Notes under the pieces: model-generated
The model's database searches: none
What the model saw: the letters and a program-made list of their open reading frames with translations, nothing else
Told to the model about the DNA's origin: nothing
DNA from: Plantago major
Taxonomy: Eukaryota > Streptophyta > Magnoliopsida > Lamiales > Plantaginaceae
Assembly: GCA_026545765.1 (NCBI GenBank)
Contig: CM048840.1
Location: 55,366,580-55,430,579, forward strand
Length of the DNA: 64,000 nucleotides
Direction: 5' to 3'
Made by a program: the position numbers and the translations under genes
In this document: positions 34,710-46,010 of the stretch, piece after piece
Layout: each line of letters opens with the position of its first letter
How positions within the stretch are numbered: position 1 is the first letter of the stretch

Positions 34710-35451
34710 GCAAGGCAAGTACATTCGATATAGATGAATTCTATACGTATATATCTCGCACTTCTGCACAGGCGTGATGAAAAAGCGGTTTAGCATTAAA
34801 TGGTAGTGGGGATAGTCACTTGGTTTCTGTGTGAGTGGGCTTTTGTGGACGCATCTCGGTCGTTGAATTACAAGCGTTTCTACTGAAGGGTTGAGATTGG
34901 TCCTCTTAGCAATGATATCAATCAACACCTGTAATTGTGCCCATTAATTGAATTTGTCTCAACTCGCTGAAGTATCTTTCAACTTCTCAGAAACCTGTAA
35001 CTAGTAGACAAAACTGGATTCAGAAATCATTAAATGATCGTCCAGTACTTGTTTGAAATATTTCACAGGAAAGGAAATTTTCAAAAAAAAAATAAATATT
35101 TGACTTCTGAAAGGAATTGTCTTGAAGGTCAAACTATTCTTCTTTTGTGTTCCCCCTGACTTAGATGTCTCATGGTTTCTGAATACCCGTTTCAGAGACC
35201 TTTCTAAGTAGCCTTTTCTTCAATGCCTTAGATATTTGAATACCCATTTCAAGTATCTTTTTGGCTCATTATTGCTGAGATAATGGTCTACTTCTTCACA
35301 TTCACAGTCCAATGCATGCAGTTATTGATAGAAGTAGCAACTTTCTGAGTACTCGTCTCAGAAATTACTCTCGTTTTGTTTTTGCATTTCTTTTCAGAAA
35401 CCATTATTCCCTTTTTATTGGTTCAATGAGTTCCCGTCTCAGAGACCAATA

Positions 35452-35868
35452 TTAGCACCTTGGTAGTTCCATTAGTCCGAGACTATGTCTTAGACTTAGA
35501 AATCTACACTCTTGCAGAGGCTTAGTAAAGATATCAGCAAGTTGGTCTTCTGTGCCAATCTTGAGTATCTCTATATTGCCTTTTTCGACATGGTCTCTGA
35601 TGAAGTGGTGTCTGACATCACTGTGCTTGGTTCTTGCATGAAACTTAGGATTCTGAGTAAGAGCAATAGCACTTGTATTGTCACATAAAATGGGAGTTTT
35701 CTCTTCATTGAGTCCCTCTCTGAGTTGTTGTTGAATCCACAAAATTTGTGATGCACAACATCCAACGGCAATATACTCTGCTTCTAGGTTGAGGTGGCAA
35801 TTGAGTTTTGTTTCTTGCTGAACCATGATATTAAACGAGCTCCAAGGAATTGACAAGTTCCTGAAGTA
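35452..35868 (-). pseudogene. E3 RNase H, C-terminal part (cut by NA)
   Basis: It encodes TSGTCQFLGARLISWFSKKQ, EAEYIAVGCCASQILW, CDNTSAIALTQNPKFHARTKH, VRHHFIRDHVEKGNIEILK and ADIFTKPL, ending at 35452. It joins in frame to the part at 44989 when NA and one CTCTT copy are removed (DRKS joins TSG). A frameshift near 35800 is additional damage. Confidence 0.92.
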
Positions 35869-35873
35869 CTCTT
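35869..35873. repeat. Target site duplication of NA, left copy (CTCTT)
   Basis: CTCTT before the left LTR equals 44984-44988 after the right LTR. This shows that the outermost two LTRs arrived together. Confidence 0.92.
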
Positions 35874-37605
35874 TGATGTGTCAAATCAGAGTTTTCAATT
35901 TGTTTAAGAGCTAAAAGTTAATTCTAAACACTACGAAAACTTGTAGTGCAGCGAATTTAACCCCTAGGTCGGTCTCGAAGGACTTAAGTAAGCAGAGTCT
36001 TGTTTACAAATAGTAATTACAGTAAAGAAAGCAGAAAAAGGGTTGTTTGCTTCGACAAAGAATTTGTTCTATATTATCTATCTACTTATGCAATCTAACT
36101 AGAAAACAGATTAATCTAAACGACAATGATATGAATAAGGAGAATTATGGAGCGGTAACGTTAAACAAGCTAGCTGGCAGGATACATACGATTCACAGGA
36201 TAGATTACGCAAGTTGTCACAATCTTGAGTTCAAAAACGAATAGCACTAGCGTAGGCGTCAATTCCACTAGGCTACAATCAATCTAGCTAATCCTACTAT
36301 TACTGTTTGCAATCTAAACTGTTAGATCATGCAAGACGAAAGACATTTTGGTGTATTGATTAAATGCTTAATCTAACAATGAATTTGCTGGCATGCTCGA
36401 CAAACAGAATAGCAAGATATGCAATTAATCAAAAAAGCACAAGTAATCTAAACCCGATGCACTTTGAATCTCATGAACCCTAGCTAACATGCATTGAATA
36501 CGTCACCACCCCATAATCGGGGTGTTTAGCTACTCATATTATGCAAAGACATAATCAATATTGTATATAAACAGGCTCCAAACATAATCTAAAGCAAGAA
36601 ACAAAGATTCAAATGGATTGATACAAATTTACCCTTCGTTGTCACAAATCCTAGGTAGACTTGAAGAACGGAAATGAATCGATGCGAAAATCAATGTAGA
36701 TAATCTCCCAATCAATGCCAATCTTCGGATTACAAGATAAACAGTTCAATTACCTCCAATAATAGTTAGGTAATTGTCTTGGAAAGGTTCTAGGTCGAAA
36801 AGAAATAAAAAGAGAAGAATAATAATGAAGTTCCTAACAATAGAATGAATTATGAAAGTAATAATATTGTTTTTAACTAAAAAGAAAGGAAGAAAAACTA
36901 AGTCCGAATGAATTAGGACTGAATCGGGAAAAATCACGCGCAAAAATAGAGAAAGTTGGCGTCCGCCAACTTTAATGTTCGCGTCCGCCAACTTTAAAGT
37001 TGGCGTCCGCCATGTATGAGGGTTGGCGGATGCCAAGATTAAACTTGGCGGACGCAATCCATGGCATCCGCCAAAGTGAACTTTGGTGTCCGCCAACTCT
37101 TTCTGGACGAGTTTGGCGGACGCCAATCTTCAATGGCGTTCGCCACGCCATTTTTGATGAACTAAACGTTGGAATATGGAGATGGTTCCTTCTTCAAAGT
37201 TGTAGCTCTTGGTCTTATATATGCGTGGACACCAAGATGAGGTCAATCGGAGTTCATATGCAAATGGTATGGCCAAAATTCCAAAGCTGCTCCATCATAG
37301 TTCGAATTTCGCGCGCTTTCACTTAAACGGCTCTAAAATCTTCGTCTGAACTACGAATCAACTTCCGTTTTGACCGATAAACTCCTCTTTCAACCAACTT
37401 TCAGTTCTTGGAACTTCCATGCTCCTATTAATACATTATATGCACTGGTTTAGCCTTGTTTCAATGCGTTTTCACCAAACACCAACAAAACACACAAAAC
37501 ACAAAAACGTAACAAAACACTAATAAAATACATAAAAACTATACTTGAGAATTGAAATAAGATGGTAAAAAAGACCAAATGAGACGATGTAAAATCGACT
37601 CATCA
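35874..37605 (-). repeat. NA left (3') LTR
   Basis: 1,732 bp. The plus strand starts TGATGTGTCAAATCAG and ends CGACTCATCA. It contains GTGTTTAGCTACTCAT at 36522-36537 and a cluster of inverted GGCG motifs at 36955-37150, including GTTGGCGTCCGCCAAC at 36955-36970. It closely follows 43342-44983 along its length. Confidence 0.92.
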
Positions 37606-38623
37606 AACTCCCCAAACCAAACCCTTGCTTGTCCTCAAGCAACAAACTCTCTAAAAAACCGAGAAAAATAAAAACACAGAGACACAAAGTAAAGTATAAC
37701 TCCCAAGCTACCGAGCCTACGATTGCAAATAATAAGCCCGAATAATGTAGAAGTTTTGACTTCACACTGACATTCATAGAATCACATGCATAAGTTCAAA
37801 AAGTTCGTTTCCGAAGTAAATAGAACTTAAGCCTAACACGGTAGTCCCTCGCAAGTGGATCCTATGCATCTAATCCGTCACGCTCCTGGAAGTGTCCAGT
37901 AGGGGTAGTCACTCAAGAATATAAAGAGATAAGGAAGGTGACTTGCGTCACAAAGATGCCTCAAATACCTCATGCAATGTACTCAATCAGTTAAGTCAGA
38001 AGAGACTTTTTCATAGCTCTATAACAATCAGCATTAGACTTATAAAAAGGCAATCGTTCTCTCCTTTTCCAATTTTTCATTTTTTGCATACTACTTTTTT
38101 CCAGTCTTATATATGACCCATATGCTTATATCTTTTTTTCTGTCTCAATTTTTTGGTAGTCTTTGGCGTCGCCAGTTTGCTAACTGGCGTATGCGATTAA
38201 TTCTGCAATGGCGTTCGCGATTAGTTAATAGCGTCGCCGATTTTAAGTGTCGATGGTTTGCCCCACTTTTGACTTGCTAGCTCAACTAGACTCGACTAAG
38301 TGCAAAAACATTGCCTTCACCAATACTACAGCTTGAAGTTCTAATAACTCTTCTTAGGCGACAATGCCCTTTTTGAAGAAAGTAGGTTTTGTAATTTCCA
38401 ACCAAAAAGTATGAGCTCTTACTTGGGTCACAACGAGTAGAATAAGAATAAGAATTTCTTCAAAAACCTTAGAAGAAAAAATATATAGTACCAGACAAGA
38501 TCGAAGAAAACTTAAAGGGAAAAACTTTAAAACAAGAAAGACCCTTTTCCTTGAAATGTTTGAAAAATACACTAAATGAGAAAACAAGAACTATGCTAAC
38601 TTACCTGACTTGTCTGGTGGTGT
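37606..38623 (-). other. NA internal A, non-coding 3' part
   Basis: About 1 kb with no supported gene between the protease end and the LTR. The minus strand GGTTTGGGGAGTT beside the LTR (37606-37618) is the likely polypurine tract. A GGCGTCGCC-type cluster at 38165-38245 resembles the palindromes of the middle LTR. Confidence 0.6.
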
Positions 38624-38689
38624 TCATTTGCTATGGTGGGTACTAGACTTCCCCATGCCCAAATTTCTCTGCCCTTGCACCTGACAATA

Positions 38690-40400
38690 GATATAAAGGG
38701 GTTCAACATATCCCGCAGAATAATCCTTGCAGATAAAATCCTGAGGCAAATAATCCAGTGCCTTTACTATGCCGACCTTACCATTCACCTCATATGTTGT
38801 TGTGCGTCTAAATATGCTTATATCAATTCTGGAAGCGAATAAAAATGGCCAGCCAAGGAGGATTGTATCGGGTCCTGTCTTCTGATCTTCTCGGAACAAC
38901 AAAATTGGTGATAACAGTTTCAACATTCAGTTTAACCGAGACACCCTTTGCCAGTCCAACTAGTCTTCTATGTGACCCATCCGCCATTAGGAGTCGAGCT
39001 TTCATCTCTTCCAAGCCTGTGAAGCCACATCCCTTAAACTGACTGTATGGGATTGTATTACATGTAGCTCCTGTGTCTAAAGTCGCAATGACTTTTGAAT
39101 TTTTCATCCCAACTACGATGTTAAAGCTCTTTTTACTGAGAGGATGCTCCTTCACATCTTCTGCTAACTCTTCTTCCTTGGCAGGAACTTCAACTGCTCC
39201 AGTTTCCGGGGTGTTTACTATAACTGCACAATCTTCCTATTTCGCAGAACCCAATTCTTCAACGGGAATGGCTGGATCTTCCTTTTGTTCCGGGATCGAA
39301 TCCTCAACAGAATTACCGGGGATTATCACCTCTTCTACTGCTGCTTCACTAGCAATCGGGATCAATGATGCACATCCACAAGCTGCGCAAATCTGTTTTG
39401 AAACCTCAACACGGGTCTCATTTTCCGAAACAGTCACCTCAACCGGTGTTTCTGTGATCACCTTAATAGCCATTGCCCTCTCGGGAGTACCAGGGAATTT
39501 CCCTTTTTCTCGCTTTTGGTCCTTCTCTAGTAGCTGCTGCAGAACACTTTGGATCTTTTCACTATCCTTTTCCATTTTTTGAATTGTGGATTCTAATGCA
39601 TCCAACCTCTCAGCGGTAGCTGCATGTATCATCACTGTGTGTTGCATGGTGGCATGACAACTTTTCACAAACCCTCTCAGATCCTCCAAAAAACCTTCTG
39701 GAAGTTGTGACTCGGGAAGGCGGCGTTATGGGCAATTAGAGCCACTAAGCTTAGCACGCTTACTCCTATGCTCTGAGCTTTTTGCTATCCTCTCGAACAC
39801 AGCACTCAATCCGATAGGGGTGCTCCCCCCCATCCATCCTCCACATGCCATATCAACCATGACTTGTGAAAGCTCATCAAGGCCATCAAAGAAGAACTGG
39901 TTCAAATCTGCAGAGCTAAAACAGTGGTGGGGGCATTGGCGTTGTAAATCACGGAATCTCTCCCATGCTTCGTAGAAGGGCTCCCCTTGTTTCTTGGTAA
40001 ACTCCCTAATCCGTGTTCTGAAACCCGAGGTCATCCACATAGGGTAGTATTTGCCTATAAAGGTCTAGAACACTTCGTTCCAGGTGGTGATGCTTCGTTC
40101 GTTCAGGCCATTCATCCAAGTTCGTGCCTCGCCAAAGAGACACATAGGGCAGATCCAGAGCCTCAAATCGTCATCCTCAACCTCTTCGGGTTTCTCCATT
40201 CCAGAGATGCAGTGCTCGATTTCTCTGAGGAAACCCATGACGTCCTCATTTTGAACTCCGTAGAATGTCGAAAGTTGCTGGAGGAGATGCCTCTTAACCT
40301 CGAGTCCCCGCACATTAGATGGTGTGACTATGGCTGGGCGACAACCACCCTGCTCAGGTAGAAAGAGTGTGTACATTGAAGGTTGCACCACTGTAGCCAT
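38690..40400 (-). pseudogene. NA internal A gag-protease
   Basis: One frame from the ATG at 40398-40400 (MATVVQPSMYT) to 38823 is interrupted only by TAG 40065, TAA 39726 and TAG 39237. The gag core has ARTWMNGLNERSITTWNEVF, YYPMWMTSGFRTRIREF, EPFYEAWERFRDLQRQCPHH and a helix-rich tail (about 40150-39740). A coiled coil follows (39540-39640). The protease active site LDTGATCNTIPYS is at about 39077, and the domain ends, after a frameshift near 38880, with DTILLGWPFLFASRIDI (to about 38800). The gag is of Athila/Tat style. Gag and protease are fused in one frame and nothing follows them. This matches the known idea of gag-only non-autonomous elements (TR-GAG), but with a protease. Confidence 0.85.
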
Positions 40401-40588
40401 ATCTGCGACCCTGTACAATAAGACAAACACAACACCAGAACTACGCAAATGTAAGCACCCGTTAGTCAAACAAGCACTTAGGACAGACACAGAGGTAACA
40501 AGGGAAAAAGACTAACAAAAACTAAAACTAGTAAAATAAAAAACAAAAATACTGTAACTAAAACTCGAAAACTTAACAAAGGAGTTAA

Positions 40589-40607
40589 GTCCCCGGCGGC
40601 GGCGCCA
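40589..40607 (-). promoter_or_regulatory. NA internal A primer binding site
   Basis: The minus strand TGGCGCCGCCGCCGGGGAC lies next to the middle LTR and matches the Athila-type PBS seen in G1. Confidence 0.88.
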
Positions 40608-40613
40608 AAAACT

Positions 40614-42061
40614 AGATGTGTCAAAATCAAAGTTTTAATATTTGTTTAAAAGCCAAGAGTTAATCCTCAACACTATGAAAACCTGTAGTGTAGTGGAGTT
40701 AACCCCGAGGTCAGTCTCGAAGGACTTAACTAGGTTGAGTCTTGTTTACGAATAAAAGCAACAATATGAAAAGCAATAAAAGTTGGTTTGCCTCGGCGGC
40801 GAGATAATAGACTAAAGTGAATAACTACTTGCAACTACTAAAAACCGATTTGAAAGTAATGAGATTGAAATATGAATGGGAAAAATTATGGAGTGGTAAC
40901 GTCAACAAGCTAGCTAGCAGGATATATGTGATTCACGGGATTGATTACGCAAGTTGTCACAGACTTGAGTTCAAAAACGAATAGCACTAGTGGAGGCGTC
41001 AATTCCAGTAGGTTACAACCAATCTAGCTAATCCTACTATTACTGTTTGCAACTAACTGTTAGATTGAAGCAAGACGAAAAGCATTTGGGTGTATTGATT
41101 AAATGCTTAATCTAACAGTGATATTGACGGATTGCGCATCAAACGTAATAGCAAGATATGCGATTAATCTAAAAGCACAAGTAATCGAATCCCGATGCAT
41201 TTCGAATCACATAAACCCTAGCTAGCATGCATTGAATCAGTCACCACCCCATAATAGGGGTGTTTAGCTACTCATGACAACCGAAAACACAATCATACTA
41301 GCAATAAACATAATCTCAAGCACAAAATAAATATTCGAGAGGATTGATACAATTTTACCCTTCGTTGTCACAAACCCTAGGTAGAAATTGAAGAACGAAA
41401 ACGAATCAATGCCAAAGCTGTGTAGATAATCTCCCAATCAATGTTAATCTTCGAATTACAAGGGAAAATGGTTCAATTACCTCGAAATCGGGTAATTGCC
41501 TTGAAAATTAGGTCTAGCTCTAGAGCAAAGTATTGTTCTTCACAATAGAATCGATATGAAAAGTTATTATGTCTTGTTCTAAGTAATAGAAAGGACAAAA
41601 ACTAGGTCTGGGCGTATTAGGAAACAAATCGTAGAAGGAACGGCAAAAAAGAAAACTGGTGTCGCCAGTTGGAAAATTGGCGTCGCCAGTTAACCAAAAC
41701 TGGCATCGCCAGTTTGGTTACAGTAAACCTCTGGCGTATGCCAGTTTGATAACTGGCGTCCCCAGTACTCCTGGAAATTACTACTTTGCCCTTCGATGCC
41801 TTTTGACCCCAAGTCTTGATATTTTAGCCTTCCCGCTCCACTTCTAGCATCCATACGAGGTATTAGAACTCGAAATCTTGTAGATGCATATAAAATACAC
41901 CATTTTGCCTTCAATTAGCGCGGTTTAGCAAAATATCTACAAAACACACAAAGAACAAAACAAGTAAAAATATTCTAGGAAAACTAAATAAAACTATACT
42001 CAAGGATAACAAAAAGACGGTAAAAAATGAGCAAATGAGACAGTATAAAACCGACTCATCA
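40614..42061 (-). repeat. NA middle LTR
   Basis: 1,448 bp. The plus strand starts (A)GATGTGTCAAAATC and ends CGACTCATCA. It shares the overall plan with the outer LTRs but is clearly more diverged, and its palindromes read ACTGGCGTCGCCAGT (41655-41765) rather than TTGGCGTCCGCCAA. The 16-mer GTGTTTAGCTACTCAT is at 41260-41275. It serves as the 5' LTR of internal A. Confidence 0.9.
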
Positions 42062-42617
42062 CAAAATTGAACATGCAAACTGCTAATAGTCAAGGATCAG
42101 CCAAAACAAAAGCATTAAACAGGTTTAGTACATGCAATAGACGCTCAACTTGGGAGACAGACTTAGACTCAACAGAAGATCACACACACACAGACTAATG
42201 CACGAAAAGAAAAACACACACACACAGACACGACACAGTCATATAAGGATAAGTACACGAAAGCTACCTCCCTCCCCAAACCTAGACTAGAGATGGTCCC
42301 CAACGAATAGTCTAGAAAGAAAGCTGAAAGTGTACTTCCCTGAAACGCGTGGCTGCTGCTATCCATTATCAAACGGGAACGAATCCCTTGCATCCTTCCC
42401 GCCAAGATTGACGATTTGGTGCCCATGTTTAGCTCCTCTCCTCCGGTTTCCTATTACTACAAACTCACATTAGATAAATCAACAACTAAAATAAAACAAG
42501 AAAAATCAAAGGGAAAATAAAAGCGATGAATAGGTCGACCTCCTCGCAGCGGTCGTGGTGTGTGTGTGTTTGCTCTAAGGTGGGATTTGTAAGGTGAATA
42601 CAGTGAATCCAATGGTA
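42062..42617 (-). other. NA internal B, non-coding part
   Basis: No gene is seen. It holds a CA-rich stretch (42183-42235) and the CCCTCCCCAAACC motif (about 42272-42285), which matches the inner polypurine-like tract of G1 (21533-21543). It begins directly at the outer end of the middle LTR without an obvious polypurine tract, which suggests an insertion or recombination breakpoint. Confidence 0.55.
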
Positions 42618-43190
42618 TCATCTGGGTGGTATCAGGTGTCTGCTCCATCTCCAAACAGTTGGAAATGGGTGGTTCAGTCTCTCGCCTTGGGTCGTGATGT
42701 CTCCTCTCCTCCTCTCCTCCTCCATGATCCTCACAAACTCTTCAAACTCCTTCTTTGGATTTTCATCTTCAATTGCAGTAGAGGCGGTGGTAGTGACCTC
42801 ATCTTCTGCCATCTCTTTAGCATCTTCTCGTGCACAACAAGCTAGTAGCTCGTTGCATATCCGCCGGATTTCAGAAGATCTGAGGTCGCAAACCAGGCTT
42901 CGGATTGTTTCCTCTAGGTCCATAGGCGTCAAATCCCAGATCGACCCTCCTACGGCTCTATCCACCATCCCTTGGCCTTCGCGAGTTAGATTTTTGTAGA
43001 AAATCCACATCAGTGTACACAGTGTCATACCATGGTTCGGATGCGCCTCTCGCAGATCTTGAAATCTATACCATGCATGACCGATCTTCTCTCCGGATTC
43101 CAATTGAAAATCTCGGATATGTTTGAAGTCTTTGCAGGTTGCTGCAACATGACCGTCCATCCCACACCTATAGCAAATAAAGAGATCCAT
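42618..43190 (-). CDS. Intact 190-residue gag-like protein with an N-terminal zinc knuckle (NA internal B)
   Basis: An open frame from the ATG at 43188-43190 (MDLFI) to 42618. Residues 6-19 form CYRCGMDGHVAATC, a CX2CX4HX4C zinc knuckle (43134-43175). Next comes a gag core segment (ESGEKIGHAWYRFQDLREA, NLTREGQGMVDRAVGGSIW) aligned with EPFYEAWERFRDLQ and VMVDMACGGW of internal A. A Glu-rich helix follows (residues 120-165). In ordinary plant Gag the zinc knuckle lies after the core; here it is in front and the N-terminal half of the core is missing. It starts 127 bp from the PBS, as a first gene should. It might bind element RNA and join particles built by another element. It is the only uninterrupted gag-type frame in the window. 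Confidence 0.7.
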   Translation of the reverse strand: MDLFICYRCGMDGHVAATCKDFKHIRDFQLESGEKIGHAWYRFQDLREAHPNHGMTLCTLMWIFYKNLTREGQGMVDRAVGGSIWDLTPMDLEETIRSLVCDLRSSEIRRICNELLACCAREDAKEMAEDEVTTTASTAIEDENPKKEFEEFVRIMEEERRRGDITTQGERLNHPFPTVWRWSRHLIPPR

Positions 43191-43316
43191 ACTTTTCTGC
43201 ACACACAAAGAAACCCAAGTAGTTCCGCAAAACAAAATAAACTAAAAAGGAAAAAGACAAGCTAACTAATATATACATCTGTAAATTAAAATTCGTAAAC
43301 TTAACAAAGGAGTTAA

Positions 43317-43335
43317 GTCCCCGGCAGCGGCGCCA
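43317..43335 (-). promoter_or_regulatory. NA internal B primer binding site
   Basis: The minus strand TGGCGCCGCTGCCGGGGAC lies next to the right LTR. It is nearly identical to the site at 40589-40607. Confidence 0.88.
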
Positions 43336-43341
43336 AAAACT

Positions 43342-44983
43342 TGATGAGTCAAATAAGAGTTTTAAATTTGTTTAAGAGCTAAGAGTTAATTCTCAACACT
43401 ACGAAAACTTGTAGTGCATTGAAGTTAACCCCGAGGTTGGTCTCGTAGGACTTAACTAAGCTGAGTCTTGTTTACGAATAGTAATTACAGTAAAGAAAGT
43501 AGAAAAAGGGTTGTTTGCTTCGGTAACGAAGTTCTATATTATCTATCTACTTATGCAATCTAACTAGAAACAGATTAATCTAAACGACAATGATATGAAT
43601 AAGGAGAATTATGGAGCGGTAACGTGAAACAAGCTAGCTAGCAGAATACATACGATTCACAGATAGATTACGCAAGTTGTCACAATCTTGAGTTAAAAAA
43701 CGAATAGCACTAGTGCAGGCGTCAATTCCACTAGGCTACAATCAATCTAGCTAATCATACTATTACTGTTTGCAATCTAAACTGTTAGATCACGCAAGAC
43801 GAAAGACATTTTGGTGTATTGATTAAATTGTTAATCTAACAGTGATTTTGCTGGCATGGTCGACAAACAGAATAGCAAGATATGCGATTAATCTAAAAAG
43901 CACAAGTTATCTAAACCCGATGCACTTCGAATCTCATGAACCCTAGCTAGCATGCATTGAATCAGTCACCACCCCATCATCGGGGTGTTTAGCTACTCAT
44001 ATTATGCAAAGACATAATCAATATTGTATATAAACAGGCTCTGAACATAATCTAAAGCAAGAAACAAAGATTCGAATGGATTTATATAAATTTACCCTTC
44101 GTTGTCACAAATCTTAGGTAGAATTGAAGAACTGAAATGAATCGATGCGAAAAGCTATGTAGATAATCTCCCAATCTATGTCAATCTTCGGATTACAAGA
44201 TAAACGGTTCAATTACCTCCAATAATAGGTAGGTAATTGCCTTGGAAAGGTTCTAGGTCAAAAAGCAATAAGAAGAGAAGAATAATAATGAATTTCTTAA
44301 CAATAGAATGAATTATGAAAGTAATAATGTTGTTTTTAACTAAAAAGAAAGGAAGAAAAACTAAGTCCGAATGAATGAGGAAATAATCGGGAAAAATCAC
44401 GCCCAGAAATAGAGAAAGTTGGCGTCCACCATGTATGTGGGTCGGCGGACGCCAAGATTAAACTTGGCGGACGCCAAAACCAATCCATGGCATCCGCCAA
44501 AGTGAACTTTGGCGTCCGTCAACTCTTTCTGGATGAGTTTGGCGGACGCCAATCTTCAATGGCATTCGCCAGGCCTTTTTTGGTCCTCTTAATGTTAGAA
44601 TATGGAGATGGTTACTTCTTAAAAGTTGTAGCTCTTGGTCTTATCTATGCGTGGACACCAAGATCAGATCCATCGGAATTCATATGCAAAAGGTATGGCC
44701 AAAATGCCAAAGCTTCTCCATCGTAGTTCGAATTTTGCGCGCTTTCACTTAAACGGCTCTAAAATCTTCAACCACCTTTCAGTTCTTGGAACTTACATGC
44801 TCCGATTAATGCATTATATGCACTGGTTTAGCCTTGTTTCAATGCGTTTTCACCAAACACCTACAAAACACACAAAACACAAAAACGTAGCAAAACACTA
44901 ATAAAATACATAAAAACTATACTTGAGAATGGCAATAAGATGGTAAAAAAGAACGAATGAGACGATGTAAAATTGACTCATCA
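43342..44983 (-). repeat. NA right (5') LTR
   Basis: 1,642 bp. The plus strand starts TGATGAGTCAAATAAG and ends TTGACTCATCA. It is the partner of 35874-37605, with the 16-mer at 43985-44000 and a GGCG inverted cluster at 44413-44575. It is about 90 bp shorter than the left LTR, mostly through fewer palindrome units. Confidence 0.92.
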
Positions 44984-44988
44984 CTCTT
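44984..44988. repeat. Target site duplication of NA, right copy (CTCTT)
   Basis: It matches 35869-35873. E3 RNase H resumes directly after it. Confidence 0.92.
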
Positions 44989-46010
44989 TCTATCAAGCAT
45001 TGATCCATCATAGTCGGCATCAGAATGTCCTACCAAACTCAATCCACTCTCCTATGGATACCACAATCCAACATCTACTGTACCTTTCACATACCTTAAT
45101 ATCTTCAAGGCAGTGTTGTAGTGCGTTTGCATTGGATTTGTCTGAAACCTTGCACACACTCCAACTACATATTGGATATCTGGTCTGCTCGCAGTGAGAT
45201 ACAATAGTGACCCAATTAATTTCCTATACTTGTGTTCTTCAACATTCTTGTCGGATTCAGTATAGGTCATCTTGGTTCCAATGCTCATAGGTATCTTAGC
45301 GTTTTTGTCTGATGGCTTTAGATTAAACTTATTGAGCATGCCCTTGGCATACTTTGTTTGACTAATGAATATTCCATTGTCGAGTTTCTTGACATGCAAC
45401 CCTAGGAAGTAATTCAATTCTCCCATCATGCTCATCTCAAATTTACTTTTCATGAGTTCAGCAAAGTCTTCACAATGTTGCTTGTCCTTAGATCCAAATA
45501 TTATGTCATCTACATAAACTTGACTAAGAGAAGTTTCCCTTCATGGTTTAATGTAAAGAGAGTTTTATCAACTTCTCCCTTTTTGAATCCACTACCCAAC
45601 AAGTATTTGGCTAAACTATCATACCATGCTCTTGGAGCTTGTTTTAGTCCATATATAGCTTTCTGAAGCTTATAAACCATTTTGCATTCTGAGGGAACTT
45701 CAAAGCCTGGTGGTTCATCAACATAGACTTCCTCAGCGAGCTCACCATTCAGGAATGCACTTTTAACATCCATTTGGTAAACTTTGAAGTCATTATGGGC
45801 TGCAAAGGCTAGAAATAGTCTGATTGCATCCAATCTTGCAATTGGTGCATAAAACTCATCAAAATCTAGTCCTTAAGTCTGGGTGAATCTCTTGGCAACC
45901 AACCTATCTTTGTTTCTGGTTATTTCACTAGACTCATTCATCTTGTTTCTGAAAACCCACTTAGTTCCTATAACAGATATTCCATCAATAAAGGGAACCA
46001 GTTTCCAGAC
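44989..46010 (-). pseudogene. E3 reverse transcriptase and start of RNase H
   Basis: RT runs from VPFIDGISVIGTKWVF (about 45960-46005) through [20 protein letters not shown] (about 45710-45770) and GLKQAPRAWYDSLAKYLL to YVDD at 45505-45516. The thumb part starts with MGELNYFLGL (about 45425) and continues to GLWYP, where a TAG near 45052 stops it, then LVGHSDADYDGSMLDRKS meets NA. Frameshifts near 45880 and 45520 separate the pieces. It is less damaged than E1 RT. Confidence 0.92.

Larger units (their letters stand above)
35874..44983 (-). mobile_element. NA: three-LTR non-autonomous Ty3/gypsy complex (gag and protease only)
   Basis: A minus-strand unit of 9.1 kb with LTRs at 35874-37605, 40614-42061 and 43342-44983 and two internal regions. 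Internal A (37606-40613) encodes gag-protease and has its PBS beside the middle LTR. Internal B (42062-43341) encodes a short gag-like protein and has its PBS beside the right LTR. No RT, RNase H or integrase is present. The outer LTRs match each other well and differ from the middle one. CTCTT duplications flank only the outer pair. The layout fits insertion of A into B followed by deletion between the two 3' LTRs, or a multimeric element. Confidence 0.85.

Noticed and set aside
44989..45453. A separate copia fragment beside NA
   Set aside because: It joins precisely to 35452-35868 once NA and one CTCTT are removed, so it is the other half of E3 RNase H.
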